Source: Tenrec ecaudatus (Eukaryota > Chordata > Mammalia > Afrosoricida > Tenrecidae). Taken from it: a DNA stretch of 64,000 nucleotides. Shown piece by piece: positions 47,008 through 60,065 of this stretch. Within the stretch, counting starts at the first letter, position 1, and every line of letters starts with the position of its first letter. Where the stretch lies: contig NC_134534.1 of NCBI RefSeq assembly GCF_050624435.1, positions 66,549,501 through 66,613,500 of the forward strand, read 5' to 3'. The notes beneath the pieces were generated by a model. It did no database searches. It was not told the origin of the DNA and saw only the letters and a list, made by a program, of their open reading frames with translations. The translations under genes were made by a program, and so were the position numbers.

Positions 47008-47528
47008 TGTGTTAGTCTGGGTACTTTAGAGAAACAAATATACAGAAACCCATGTATAAGAGAGAGTTTTATATAAAGGTTAAGTGCACATCAAGAAAAC
47101 ATCCCAACCTAGTGCTGCCCAAGCCCACGGGTCCAACATTAAGCCTTATGTCCAGCACCAATCCATAAAGTCCTCCTCATATCACACAGCACACGCAATG
47201 ATGCTGAATACAGGAGGAAAGCTGAACCCGTGAACATGTAAGCATCTCAGCACTGGCAGGGGTCTCCACATGGCTGTTCCAGCACCTGGGGCTGCATCGG
47301 GGTAGGTCCATGCATTCAGCTTCTCCTTGGAGATGTCTTGCAGGAAGTGAGCCTTGTCAGCTGAGGCAGGGAACTGGCTAAAGTAGCTTCACCCTGATTC
47401 AACTGTCACAAACAAGAGATCCGAGAACTAGAAAGGTGAGACTCACCGAGCCATTTATCTCTCCACCCTTCAATTAACCCCACATGTGTTTATTGGCCAG
47501 GTAGGCACAATAAACTTTAAGTGTCTCA
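47008..47528 (-). mobile_element. Solo LTR, 521 bp
   Basis: Reverse copy, TGTGTTAGTCTGGG to GTGTCTCA on the plus strand, with a perfect 5-bp duplication TTACT at 47003-47007 and 47529-47533. Same subtype and length as 13-533. Confidence 0.85.
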
Positions 47529-48015
47529 TTACTAGACAGCGAAGCTGATGCACACATGATCTAGATATTGAGATAGCAAACAAGCACACCAAAGTGTCAT
47601 TAATAAAAGTTTTAAGGTTGAGTTTTACTGGTGAAAACTTAGATACCCAAACATGAAAACTAACCAGAGTCCATAAAGAGACCTACATATTTTCAGACAT
47701 TGAATTAACAGCTAAACTGATGTAACAGTGCATTAGAAAATTAAAAAAAAACATTTATTTAAAATCCTGTGCTCAGGGTTTTGAAAAAACAGTGCTGGCT
47801 CAATTAAATTTTCCTATGTGGGAGGGAGGTGTACCTTGATTACTATATCACACATTATGTAAAAACCAATTCCATGCAGAGTATATATTTACAGGTAACA
47901 TTAAAACATCAACATTTTAGAAAATTAGTGAACTTTATGACTTAAATGAGGTGCAGGTTTTTAATTAGTACCCCAAAAGCATGAAAGATAAAGGAGAACT
48001 TTATTAAATTGGAGT

Positions 48016-48567
48016 TGTGGTAGTCACCTAATCTGATATCAGTTTAAGGATTAAGAGTGTAGGGGTGGATTCTAGGCTGTCAACCTGGAGATAGTCAATG
48101 AGACTTCTGTGTGGGCATGGCCTTCTCCTGAGAATTCTGGGAAATCTGCTACTTTCTTCTTGGAGGCAGGAGACAACTCTCTCCCTTGGAGGCTCTCTAC
48201 TAACAGAGCTGACTTCCTGCGAGGCATCCCTGAGGAGATGCCACATGGACCTAACCCTAAGGCAGCTATGGGGACTGGAATGGCCATGTGGAGACCTCTG
48301 CCAGTGCTGAGATGCTTCTACCGCCAAAGATTTTCTACCCCCTGGCCTGTGATTTTCTACATTCAGCATCATTACGTGTGTTTTGTGCATCCAAAGAGGA
48401 CATTATAGATTGCTGTCAGACATATGGGCTATTATCGGACTTATGACCTTGGACTGGACTATGTTGGAATGTTTTCTCAATGTTCAATTGCTCTTGTATA
48501 TAAATCTCTTTCTTATACACATATGTGTGTCCATGGATTTGTTTCTCTAGTTTACCCAGACTATCAC
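48016..48567 (+). mobile_element. Solo LTR inside old L1
   Basis: TGTGGTAGTCACCTAATC to GACTATCACA, about 552 bp. The flanks GGAGT and GTCTA do not match, so no duplication is visible. Confidence 0.75.
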
Positions 48568-48824
48568 AGTCTATTAAAATTTTCCTATATCAGATAGAGT
48601 ATAAAGAAAACCCACAAGAATGGAATAATATATTGCCTGACATAATATTTAGAATATATAAAGTATTCATACCAATAATAAGAAAAAACAAAGAACCTCT
48701 GAATACTGATAAAATATTTTAAGATCCATATATATTTTTAAAAGGGGTATCCAAATAGCCAGTAAACCTGGAAAAAGGTGCTTAACTTCACTGCTTGGTA
48801 ATTGTGAATTAAAAGCACAGAATG

Positions 48825-49279
48825 TGTGGTAGTTACACAGGTTCATGTCAGTCAGGTCACAGCCTGATGATCCCTCCTTGTGGAGATGGCCTTCTCATGA
48901 AAGCCTCTCTCTTGATTCTGCCATCCGGAGAGACCCGTCACTCCCTCTCTCTCTGTTTTACCTTCCTGTTGACAAGCCACATGGAATCATGCTGATGGCA
49001 GCCAGAACCCTGCAGATGTTTCCACCGCCACTGGATCCACAAGATTTTCCACCCACCAGAATGCGATCTTTCTGCATTTGACATCATTGCATGTGTTGTG
49101 TGAGTCTGAAGAGGTATTAATAGACTAGTGTCAGACATATGCACTAATATCAAACTTGATGGACTTGATCTGGAATGTTTTATTGACCCATAATTACTTC
49201 TTGATATAAAGTTCTCTCTTCCACACCATATGAATGTGTGTATCTGGATTTGTTTCTATAGTCAACCCAGCCTAACACA
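48825..49279 (+). mobile_element. Solo LTR, diverged, 455 bp
   Basis: TGTGGTAGTTACACAG to GCCTAACACA, with flanks GAATG and GCATG (four of five). Shorter than the others through internal deletion. Confidence 0.72.
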
Positions 49280-49454
49280 GCATGGTATCATAAATATTTC
49301 TGCCAAAATTCATAAACAATAAAAGATGAAAAATGCTGTGTTGGAAACAGGTGGAAAAACAGGTATGCATATATGATTCTAGTAGTAATGTAACTTGTCA
49401 GAATTCCACTTTGAAAAACAGTTTAATGATACCTACTCTAACTAACCACATACC

Positions 49455-50110
49455 TACTCTTTTGTTTGTGTGTTTAGGTGCCATTGAGTCAATTCTGACC
49501 CTAGCAACCCCATGCATGATAGAACCAAACCTGTCCTGTCCTGTCATCCTCACAATTGCTCCTATGTCTGAGCCCATTGCGGCAGCCACCTGTGTCAATA
49601 TACTTCGCTGGGGGGGTCTTCCTCTTTTTCACCACCCCTCTTTTTCAAGCGTAACATCCTTCTCCAGTAACTGGTCCTGCTTGGCAACATGTCCAAAGAT
49701 GAGGTCTTGTCATCCTTGCCTCGTAGGAGGAGCACTCTGGCTATACTTCTTCCAATAAACGTTTGTTTGCTCTTTTGGCAGTCCAATAATACAGGGCCAC
49801 AGGCCAAACACATCGATTCTTTTTAAATCTTCCTTATGTAATGTTAAACTCTCACATACATATGAGGTAATTGAAAATACCATGGCTTTAGTCAGATCCA
49901 CCTTAGTCCTCAAAGTAACCTCCTTGCTTTTCAGCACTTTAAAGAGGTCCTATGCAGCAGATTTACCCAAGCAACGCATCCTTTGATCTCTTCACAGCTG
50001 CTTCCATGAGCATTGATTGTGGATCCAAGCAAGACAAAATCCTTGACACCTTCAACCTTTTCGCCATTTGTCCTCTTATATGAACTGTTAACTCTTGGGT
50101 ACATATATGA
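49455..50110 (-). mobile_element. RTE/BovB LINE, 3' part
   Basis: Minus-strand frames give KVEGVKDFVLLGSTINAHGSS, then VTLRTKVDLTKAMVFSITSYVCESLTL, then the C-terminal R-V-R-I-D region, the RTE order. Frameshifted and inactive. Confidence 0.88.
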
Positions 50111-50667
50111 CAAATACCATTAAATTATAATCACCAAAATATTTGAAATGGAATTTTCTTAAAAATCTATTTGTAACAGTAAAACAATTTGGAAATGTCA
50201 AATGTCAGTCAATAGTTGAATGGGTAAATTAAAAATAAGGATGTAAAAAATTAAATCTAAAAATCCTAATGTTGAAAGAAAAGGAAAGTTGCAAAAGAGT
50301 TTACACTTTGATTATATTGATGTAAAGTACATAAAAAGCAAAGATATGATGTCAGTTTTCATTGTTTGGAAAATGGGACTGTTAGGAAATGGAGCATAAA
50401 TGGTTTTGACGTGTTGGTAAAGTTTTCTTTCTTCATTTTGTCTGTTAACATTTTGCGAATAATTGAGATTTTCCATGGCATATACATATATTGGTATGTA
50501 TATAATACCTTAATGTATGCTGGAAGGGAAGAGAACTGGAAGCACTTACTGATGAACATCAAATAATAGAGCTTCCATATGGGATTAGAACTCAGAGTAA
50601 TAAAATAAAAATCTTTCCAACTGCACCAATAGAAAATTTCATGACAAGCAGAGAGAATGTTTATGTC

Positions 50668-51078
50668 ATCTAAGATCTTATTTTACTTAGCTCCACAATC
50701 AATGCTCAGGGAAGCATCCATCGAGACATCAAATATCACATTCATTTGGCAAATCTACTGCACTATACATCTTTAAAGTGTTAGAGAGCAAAGATGTCAC
50801 TTTGAGGAATGAGCTGCATCTGAACTGTGGCATACGTTCCGTTACCTCATAGGCACGTGGAATCTGACACGGTAGGAAGAAGACTGCCGCAGAATGGATG
50901 CAGTTGGACTACGGTGTTAGCCGCGAAGAGTGAAAGTGCCGAGGACTTCCTGGAAAGCAAGCAAATCTACCTGAGAAAGAAAGTGCAGCCAGAATGCTTC
51001 TTAGAAATTAGGATGCCGAGACTTTGGATACGTTGTCAGAAAAGTCCAGTCCCTGAAAAGGGACCTCAGGTTTCGTAA
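50668..51078 (+). mobile_element. RTE/BovB LINE, reverse transcriptase C-terminal part
   Basis: GCTCCACAATCAATGCTCAG, GCAAAGATGTCACTTTGAGG, GTGCAGCCAGAATGCTTCTT and GATGCCGAGACTTTGGATAC follow the RTE coding order in the sense direction. Confidence 0.8.
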
Positions 51079-51084
51079 AGTAGA

Positions 51085-52055
51085 GGTTAAACAGAAAAAA
51101 GACAGACAAGGAAGCACTACTATTATTAAAATTCATTCCTTGAATATTTTACATTTGTACAGGTTTAATTCCATGGTTAAAAATCCCCACTCCTATGGAT
51201 ATCATGAATAATATTTTCTGGTTTTATCAATTTTTGTTAACATTCTATTTTCAGAATGGTTAATAGTAGCAAGAACACTTGATATATCTTTTAAGAAAAA
51301 ACACTTGCATTTTTCACAATTAATTATGGAAAGGCTAGTAAGATTATTCTAGTATTCTCCCCTCTGGGGGGAAAAAAGAAAGTTCTACTTTCTCTAGTAG
51401 ATTGTAGCTTTGTGGATCCAAAATGCAAATTCATATACTACTACACTGGTCATGTTTATCACTGTGGTATGGCTATTTATATAAAGGAATTATGTTGCTT
51501 CTTGAGCACAGGATGTTTAAACAAATGACACTCTATTTTATGATGTCAAAAGGAATTCTACTGCCATACACGTATTTACTCAACATGTCCCAACATTAAA
51601 AGCTTGAGTCATCATTGAGGAAGTCAGTGTAAGTCCCTGAAATAGGATGGTGCTTTCCCAGGTAAGTTTTTAATTGGTAGATCGTGCTGACAAAAAGAAA
51701 GGAATCGATCAGCAATGCTATTGATAATAATTCTTTTGGTAACACGATAGGTCCCAACAGTAGGTAAGCAGGACATGGGAGAATGCCCTACTAGTTCAAT
51801 CTCTTCTTAAACATGTGGACAACAAGGGCTCCCTCCCTATAAAAACAAATTAAACATTAGAGAGGAAATTCCTACATGATTTTTACCAGTTCTCCCTTCT
51901 TCTAGTATCTAAGAGACTTCTTACTTAAAAAAAAAAATGAGTTGCTAGTACTTTTCTTGAGTCACCATGAACATTTTGGTTAGAAATTGAGAGGCATTAA
52001 AATAAATGATTTTCATGTAATAAAAAATGAACAAAATGTACCAAGCAAAGCAATT
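51085..52055. other. Unclassified AT-rich sequence
   Basis: No family or gene recognised. Confidence 0.4.
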
Positions 52056-52059
52056 CCAG

Positions 52060-52362
52060 GGTCGGTTTGCTCTTAATGTTAGTGCTACAGGGTTGGTTAC
52101 CCTTTGCACAATGGACCGAACCCTGCACGGTCCTGCGCCATCCTCGCTATTGTTCCCATGCCAACGCCCATTATTGTAGGTGTGGTGCCAGCCCATCTCG
52201 TTGAGGGACTTCCTCCATATTGCTGCCCTTCCACTCTACCACGTCTGATGTGGTGCTCCAGGGACTGGTCTCTCCTGACAATATGTCCAAAGTATGCAAG
52301 ATGAACTTCTGGCATCCTTGCCTGGAAGGAGCACTCTGACCTTGCTTCTTCCAAGATAGATG
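52060..52362 (-). mobile_element. RTE/BovB LINE, 3' end
   Basis: The minus-strand frame at 52097-52354 reads ECSFQARMPEVHLAYFGHIVRRDQSLEHHI, the conserved C-terminal LSYFGHIVRRD-type block of RTE, then the 3' terminal region. Confidence 0.88.
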
Positions 52363-52364
52363 AG

Positions 52365-52690
52365 TTTGGTTTAGTAGCTCTAAAATCTAAAACCTGTTCA
52401 TCCTCTATAATACACTTCTTAGAATACTAGATTCTACAATCAGGCTGTTTGCTTCATGGTTACAATATCGTTTCCACAAGGTCTTACCTTTAGTTAGTTA
52501 GAAAAAGAGTTCCAAAATCTCATTTGTGCCAAGCAACCTCCTTGTGTCTTGACATCCAGGCCTTCCCATACACATTAATCACTGACAAGGAGGTATGAGA
52601 TTGCCATGGTTATTAGCTTAGACTGATTATGGTTTTCCTCCTGGGGTTCATCAAATGAAACTCATTATTATCAAAGTGAAGTAGTAAGTG
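52365..52690. other. Unclassified non-coding sequence
   Basis: Nothing recognised. Confidence 0.4.
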
Positions 52691-52695
52691 GACCT

Positions 52696-53239
52696 TGTGG
52701 TAGTTAGATTTTATGTCAACATGAATTTCTATGAAAATGGATGGGTGGAACCAACCTATCAGCCAGGTCACAGTTTGATGATGCCTCCCTGTAGGTCTGG
52801 TCTTTTCTACAAGATAGACATTGGGAAGTTCTTCTCGCTTTCTTCCCCTTCATCCTCCCTCTGTGCTGGGACTCTGTGTTTGCCTCCTTGTTGTGGCGGC
52901 CCCAGGTGGGCTGCTGACCCTGAGAGCAGATCTGTGAGTTGTCTGAGCCTTGCCATGTTTCCACCAACATTGGATCCATGAGACCTTCCACCACCATCCC
53001 CACCCCTACCTCCTCGAACCCCACAGCCCCCACCAGAGATCGTGCATTCCTCTTTACCTTTCTGCATCACTGGCCTTCAGTTACAGTGGATCTGAAGAAG
53101 TCTCCAGCCAGCAGTAGGTGCATAGACTTGAGTTGGACTGGGCTTTTATGCTTTCTTGATATTAAGTTACTTCTTAATATAAAGTTCCTTCTAATACATA
53201 TCTGAGTGCCACTGGTTTTGCATCTCTGGGTCCAACACA
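52696..53239 (+). mobile_element. Solo LTR, diverged
   Basis: TGTGGTAGTTAGATTTTATG to GTCCAACACA, with TAAAGTTCCTTCTAATACAT near its end as in the other copies. The flanks GACCT and GGCTT match at three of five bases. Confidence 0.68.
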
Positions 53240-53244
53240 GGCTT

Positions 53245-55655
53245 CGTGACAGCATCTACTCAAATAGCATCTACTTCAGCCTGCACTGTGGCTGCTGGCT
53301 GTTAGACTATTTTGAATAAAAGTCCTTCCTTGAGATTTCCACTGTTACCTTCTCCAACATGAATGTACGCAGATGTTAGACGTACACAAAACAAAACAAA
53401 ATGGGATACTCAAATAAGCCAAACTTATCATTTCACAGGGCAAAGACATGATGCTATGTTATGGATAAGATTAATAAATCCTCATTCAATTCATAAGTTC
53501 TCAGCCTGAGGTAAGGATTATATTTGAGCAGATACAAACCTCAAGTGCACATCTTATCAGATCACTGAAAGGTTGCAATAAGCTTATGGGACCGTTCCCT
53601 CACATAAGCAATAGTATTTTAGAAAGATCCAGTGTTTTAATGAAGATCAGGAAGGCCTCATAAATGAGTCAAGAGAGGGAAGGATCAAATTAAGAAATCA
53701 TGGCTGAAGAACAGAAACTGGTGGAAGAAGGCCACAGAATTACCGTCGACGTGATAGCTACCAATTTTGGGGTTCTCACATGCAAGGGCATTTCCAGTTT
53801 TAAGACAGCATCTTCATGGCGTAGGCTTTTGGCTTCATGGGTACTAAACATGTTAGGTCAAAATCAGCTAGCCTAGACAGCTGATATTTCCATCAGTCTT
53901 TTAAGCAGGATTGAAGCAAATGAAGATGACCCGGTTATATTAACAATATAATTCACCCAGTAAAGTCCAATCAAAACAACTATATCTGAGGTAATCTGCC
54001 TGGGCAGGTTAAATTTGAGACAAAGAGATCTGCTCAGGAGGTTATGACAACTGCTTGGGGGAGGGTTCAGAGGCATCGTGGTGATAGATTTTCTTACAGG
54101 ATGATGTTCATGGGGCTTATTAAGAATATGATGTCAGGAAATTGATAACTGCATCAGTGAGAAAAAGGTCAGGAGCATTTTTGTCAAGGAAATTTTTCTC
54201 ATCAGGACAATGTACCTGCTCATTCTTTGAGGGAAGTCAGGGCTTTGCTAAGATAATTTCAATGGAAAACATTGCTCCAGTCACCTTAAAACCGTGATCT
54301 TTTTTTTTTCTCTGTAGGCTGCCAAAGGAGGGCCAAAGGAGAAGAGCAGTCCTTTCACCCAGGGACATCTCGGGCAGGCCATACGCTATTCAGAGCTGCT
54401 ACTTTCCTGAGAGGGGCACCAGTTGGTCCCTTGGAAAACCGTGATGTTGCACTTTCTAATGCCTTTGGTTCCTAAAACTCAAAGGTATACTTCAAAGGAA
54501 CATGATTTGAGTTCTCCAACGATGCCCACACTGCTGTGAAGAGAGCAGAATTCTTCAGGGAAGGTTCAGAGAGATTGAACTACTGCCTTCATAAGGATAC
54601 AGACCTAGATGGAGTGCGTATTGAGAAACGACACCTGTGAATTTTGATGTTTTACTTAATACAGATTTCTATGATTTCGTATGAGTTTTTCTTTTTTTTA
54701 CTTATCTTGATATTGGAGCATGGAAATGATAAAACAAAAAAATCTACTGTAAAAGGGAAAATCAACAAAGGAAAAAAGATTATATAATGGTTACTATTTC
54801 AGAACAAACGTCTGAGTTTATCTTTCCCCATATTTATTTCATTTGTTAAACTGTATTTCCTGATGTTTTAAAATTTCCACATGGTTAGACACACTGTGGC
54901 TAGGTAATAGCAGTATAAAACATTGATGAAGTAACTTTACCGTAAATAAGGCAACATCTGACTTACACAAACACCAGATGACCATAATAGAAGATTAACA
55001 TCTGTGCAGAAAGATAACATGCTGTTTAAATAGTATGAGTCAAAGTCTGGGTGCAGGGCATCCTGTGACTCTCTCCCCATGGCTGGCCAGTATCTTGTGG
55101 GAGTAAGGTCAATAAGGAGGGAAGATTTTTATTTTTTGAACCCATGAGTGGAACTGGTTGATCATTATGATGAAAGGGCATCAAGACCTCATTAAAGATA
55201 ATTCCACTCAAGAGAAAATACAGAAATCTGGAAGTGTAGGATATAATAGAACAGTGGGAGAAAGGTAGTCAGCACTTGGAAGCCAGAGGCCAATAATAAG
55301 CAGAGGAAACTAGAGAATGGCAGTTCCTACAAATGGAGGCTCTTGGCTGATTTCGTGGGATGCTTCTTGGTCTGAGCTACTCCCTTATACAGCCTTCTTT
55401 CTCCTACCACAGCCAGTCTTGAGATTAGTGGTCCAATGCTTACCTGGCAGGAGCGACAAGCCATAGATCAGGTAAATCCTGTCGTCATAAAAAGGAACCC
55501 TTCAATGATGGGTGTGGGATTAGCTGATGAGGGATTTGGTTGGTGGTTTCGACCATAGAGCACCAAGTCATAATCTGAAATGTAAGCCCCATCTAAGTTA
55601 TAATATAAATAATTGAATAAAATGAGAAGAAAATCAGAGGACACTTGATAACACT
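53245..55655. other. Unclassified, about 2.4 kb
   Basis: No family assigned. The part 53690-54620 has the look of a decayed mobile element. It includes TTTTTTTTTTCTCTGTAG at 54301, which resembles a splice acceptor, but no coding frame follows it. Confidence 0.35.
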
Positions 55656-55659
55656 GAGG

Positions 55660-55815
55660 TTTGGGTGCTCAACTGCTGACTGCAAGTCAGTGGTTCCAAC
55701 CCATTAGCTGCTCCTTGGGAGAAAGATGAGGCTGTCTGCTTTCGTAAATTCTTAACAGTCTCAAAATCCCTATGCAGGGTCACCATGATTGGGAATTGAC
55801 TGGTAGGCAGGGCGT
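55660..55815 (+). mobile_element. AfroSINE, diverged
   Basis: GCTCAACTGCTGACTGCAAG, GTCAGTGGTTCCAACCC, GAGAAAGATGAGGCTGTCTG. Confidence 0.85.
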
Positions 55816-55819
55816 TTGA

Positions 55820-57000
55820 TTTTGTAAGTTATAAAGGCTCTGAGCTACTGCTGCTGTTCAGACCTCTCTGACACAGAGAGCTCACCTTATTATTGAGCAA
55901 ACAGGTTCAAGAGGAGTAAGCCCTTCTAGCTGACCCCTCTCCTCCAGAAATCCCCTCTCCCCTATTACACTGATTGCCATTGGAGGGTTCCTGATGTGAA
56001 CTAGCCCCCAGCCCCTTGCAAGGTGTGACTCTGTCTAGTGTTGATCCTAATAGTGGATTTTTGCATAACACTGACATCTCATCTTCATAGACTTGGACTT
56101 GAATAGGGGCGCCCAGAAAGCCCTTGATGCACTCCAAGTGCTCTGAAAAGAAAACTCCTCTTGGCTCCTTGAAGCTGATTTCCAGGTGGGCTTGGCTAAC
56201 AGGAAGTGCCAGTAGTCAATGAGGTTCCAGCAAGAGAGTGGCGCCAGGGTGTCTCTGGGTTGCTTTCTTCCAGATTCCCTGTCTTGTTGCTGTTCAATAG
56301 TCAGACAGGAATGAGCCCCCCTCCAGCACCCCAGAGTCTACGGACTTTGAGAGCCTCTCTCCTTACCTTTCCTTTGATGTAAGCAGATGTAATGCTTCAC
56401 CTTGTTATTTGTTGCTGGAAGCCTTACTGTCCCTCATTTGTTCTCTGACTTCTCTAACCAGCCTCTGCAAGAAAGCCTTTCACTTGTCTCTTCAGTTGAA
56501 TGGTCTGAGGTTCATCTGTTTCTTCCAGGACCCTGATACATAGCTGTGAACTTCTAGACCTGGAAAATCAGTTCTAGAAGAATCAGGCCTGACAACAGCA
56601 GGCCGATATTCCCAGATGGAAACAATTCTCTAGAGCATAGTAATAATTGGTCCCATTGGACTATGTGCTTCCCAAGTTTCTGTGTAAGTGAAAATTAACT
56701 GGGATAGGACTAAAGTGAATATGAGACTCAGTAGTCCTGGCACTAGGCCTGAGCTTCTGCATTCCTGATGAGCTCTCAGATGATCTTAGAGTTGCTATTC
56801 CGTAAGGCTCACTTCAATCAGCTGGGCTTCCGATCAATAGGAGTTCACCAGTTGCCTACAGCCCTCATTGATATGACTTGTTTGGGTTTGAAAGGTGTAT
56901 GTGTTCTCAATAGCCACATCTGACCTCCCCTGGCTTCCCTGTGGCCACGGGGTAGGGGTCATGCCTGCCTCCATGCTCCATCCTTCTTTACCTCTTTGGA
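55820..57000. other. Unclassified non-coding sequence
   Basis: No gene or family recognised. Confidence 0.4.
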
Positions 57001-57004
57001 CACC

Positions 57005-57630
57005 AACCGTTCCTCCCATAACACTCTCCATCTACGCTGGGTTCAATTATTCATTACAATGGCCCCAAGAACGCACAGACAGCACTCATGAGTAAGGGGG
57101 TTATTGGAGGAATTCATAGGTTACTAAAAGATCGGATCAATAAACAATAACCTTTCCTCAGCAACACCTTTCCTTAGCACCCAATCAAGCTTCCCTCTGG
57201 TCCTAAGCCTCTCAGCCCCGTGGCCCCATGGCCCCTGCTTCCATGGGCCAGCAAGCTGCCTGTCATGGTCTCACGGTCCCGTGGTCCTCTTGCTCTGTCC
57301 TTCAGTTTCTCTGCCACTGTTTTTAAGGCCTCTGGTGTCAGCCTCTGGCACTTCAGACAGAGTTCTACAGTGGGTTCTGCTTAGGTGGGCTTAGGGTTTT
57401 GCATCCTGTCTGAGATGGTTCTTAAACACAGAGGAATAGCTTTGGCGGAGGTGTGGTTTTATCTTTTAGCATACCATGCTCCAGGGAAACAAAGGATGGT
57501 GACTTAAGTCACACTCTCTAGTGAAGTAGATTCTACAGCTGCAGCCTACCTTAATCCTGTAACAGAGACCACCCTCCAAATGGGAGTAAAGACACTGACA
57601 CAAGTCCAGAACCATAAAACCACATCACAT
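57005..57630. other. Possible LTR-like element, unclassified
   Basis: C/T-rich stretch (CCTCAGCCCCGTGGCCCCATGG) with LTR-like character. Ends and duplication were not found, so this is weak. Confidence 0.3.
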
Positions 57631-57879
57631 GTGGAATCATGCCAATAAAGGCCACCATATCAATCGGTTACAACTCAAGACATGCTTTCAACGTTTGTTC
57701 TACTTACGTTTGGTTGACTTCATTTATTCCAAAGCCCTCAGCTATGTCTCAAGCTTAGAAAATGCTCCTAATTTACAGATGAGTGACACCCCTCATCATG
57801 TTATCTCAGAAAATAGGAGTGTCCCTTTACCTGCCCATATTGGATTGCTTACAATCCCTGCTGTTTTGGCCTATAGAAA

Positions 57880-58400
57880 TCTTTTCTGCCCACCAGGTTT
57901 TGTGATTCTCCCTTCTATATCCTAACTCAGGGCCTTATCTTCTCCTGCCATTAGAACTTTCTAATTTGCCTTTCTGTCTCTAATTTTTGTGTCTTTCAAC
58001 CCTTTCCTCAGTTCTGCTCCAGACTGATTCTTCTAAGCAGCACAGGGCCTCTTGCCCCATGGTTGTGCTTTGTTTGTTTGGTGTCTCCCACAGCCTAATG
58101 ACAAAGCTCTTGACAGGCCAGCTTCTACACACCTGTGCAGACACGCGCCTCTCCACTGGATGCTCCCAGTGCTCAAAGACTTAGATCACATTCTTTCGAC
58201 CCCTGGGGTTTCGGTTGGTTTATGCCATTTCTTCTCCCTGGGATGTCTTTAGTACCATTTCTTCACTCCTATAAGCACACATCTAAGTGTTTCTCCATCT
58301 AGAAGAAGGTTTCTGAGGCAGGAAATCTTTCTCTCTTTCTTTCCATATCTTAGCATTGAGCACAAAAGGTTTTCAGTAAATGTTAGTTGAATGGCTGTAT
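57880..58400 (+). mobile_element. L2 LINE 3' end
   Basis: CATTTCTTCTCCCTGGGATG, then CCTATAAGCACACATCTAAG and CAGTAAATGTTAGTTGAATGG, the classic L2 3' order. Confidence 0.75.
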
Positions 58401-58694
58401 CATTTAGAATTATTAGTTTATATTAGTTTATGTATTCACCCTAACATTTCATTTCTACTTATATACGGAGACTTATTTTAAATGTTGTTAAGTGTAAAGT
58501 AAAATTGTTTTTCCAATATTGGATTTGGCAATAGATTCTTAGGGAAAATATCAAAAAGCACAAGCAACAAAAGGGAAAGTAAATACTATAAGCTTTATCA
58601 AAACTGAAAACTTTTGTGCAGCCAAGGACTTCAAAAGAAAATGTAAAAAGAGTCTACAAAATGGGAGAAAATATTTGCAAATCATATATATGAT

Positions 58695-58872
58695 ACCCAC
58701 TGCCATTGAGTCAAATCTGATTCACAATGACTCTATTTAGGTTTTAAAGGCTTGTATATCTTTGTAGGCACACACAGCCTCATCTTTGTCCTGTAAAGTG
58801 GGTCCTGCATATGAACTGATAACCTTGCAGTTAGCAGACCAGTGCTCACTTGAAAGCACCACCAGGACTCCT
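58695..58872 (-). mobile_element. AfroSINE
   Basis: Complete reverse copy: CCCACTGCCATTGAGTCAAA to GCACCACCAGGACTCC. Confidence 0.88.
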
Positions 58873-59289
58873 TATATATAGAATAAGGGACCAGAACTTA
58901 AAATACAAAGAAGGCATACACACAAACATATTTACCTTGAGACCAGAAGAACTAGATGATGCTAGATTACTAGTACTGGTTGTTGTAATAAGGGTCACAA
59001 TAGGTGATCCTGGATAGAGTGGGGTAGAAATGTAGAATAAAACCTACAACTTTTGAAAGTAAGTAAATAATAATACATAAACAAAAAGAGTCCTCGGGAT
59101 TGGTTGAAACTGGAGAACTGTCAAGACTATTGACCAGAGATAATCTTCTGACATTGAATCTAAAGTAAACTCTGAGATCATTTTGTAACTAAAAAGTAAA
59201 TTGGTTAAAAAATTTAAAAAAGAATAGTACTAGAAATGCTATATTGCTTAAGCTATTACTTATATGAGACAAGGTAGTTGATTAACAAA

Positions 59290-59490
59290 CAGCAATGCCA
59301 TCTCAAGTCATTTCTGACTCATAGCAGCCCTGTAGACAGGGTAGAACTGCCTCTGTAAGTTTTGAAGACTAGAACTCTTTATGGGGATAGAAAGCCTTAT
59401 TTTTCCTCTTGAAGAGCCACTAGTGATTTTGAACTGCTGACCTTGTGGTGAGCAACCCAATGCATAACTGCTACACCACCAGAGGGTCCA
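59290..59490 (-). mobile_element. AfroSINE
   Basis: Complete reverse copy: GCCATCTCAAGTCATTTCTG, GTAGACAGGGTAGAACTGCC, GCTACACCACCAGAGGGTCC. Confidence 0.9.
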
Positions 59491-59879
59491 GAAAGTCAAT
59501 TATTTCTTTAAAACAAAGTTTAAAGTGTAAGATGATAAATAAAGTAGATTAATAAAAATGGTGCAACCAGACGAAAAAATGACTTTGTTCATACATCACA
59601 TGGAGAAGAATTTAAACAATATCACCAAACAACTTGCACAGAAATTGTTGAGTGGGAATCTCCACTGCTATGTAAACCTTCAATGAATACACAAGAAGAT
59701 GGTATTTTTTAAAAAGAAGAAAGGGAAAGAATTCTTATGTTTCTTTTTTTTTGAACTCTTATGTTTCAACAATGAAAAAACCCAACTCAATTAAAAAATG
59801 GTACAACTTGTAAAGACATTTCTCTATTGAACATAAACAAATGGCCAACAAGCACATGAGAACAGGCCCAACATGGAGA

Positions 59880-59970
59880 GAGAACTGTAGGAGATGATAA
59901 ACCTGATTTAAATGGTCAAAACCTTGTCAGTGGAACCCCCTGTATATGTTGGGCCTGATCTAGTTTTCAA

Positions 59971-60065
<95 letters not shown>

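Larger units (their letters stand above)
47680..50345 (+). mobile_element. Old L1 ORF2, broken by two LTRs and an RTE fragment
   Basis: Sense old-L1 text is seen at 47680-48010 (GCATGAAAGATAAAGGAGAA), 48570-48824 (ATCCAAATAGCCAGTAAACC), 49285-49445 (GAATTCCACTTTGAAAAACA) and 50110-50345 (GAATGGGTAAATTAAAAATA). In that order they make one decayed ORF2. Confidence 0.72.

Noticed and set aside
54295-54420. Acceptor-like polypyrimidine tract and AG as a coding exon start
   Set aside because: No open frame or donor site follows, and the surrounding sequence looks like decayed repeat.
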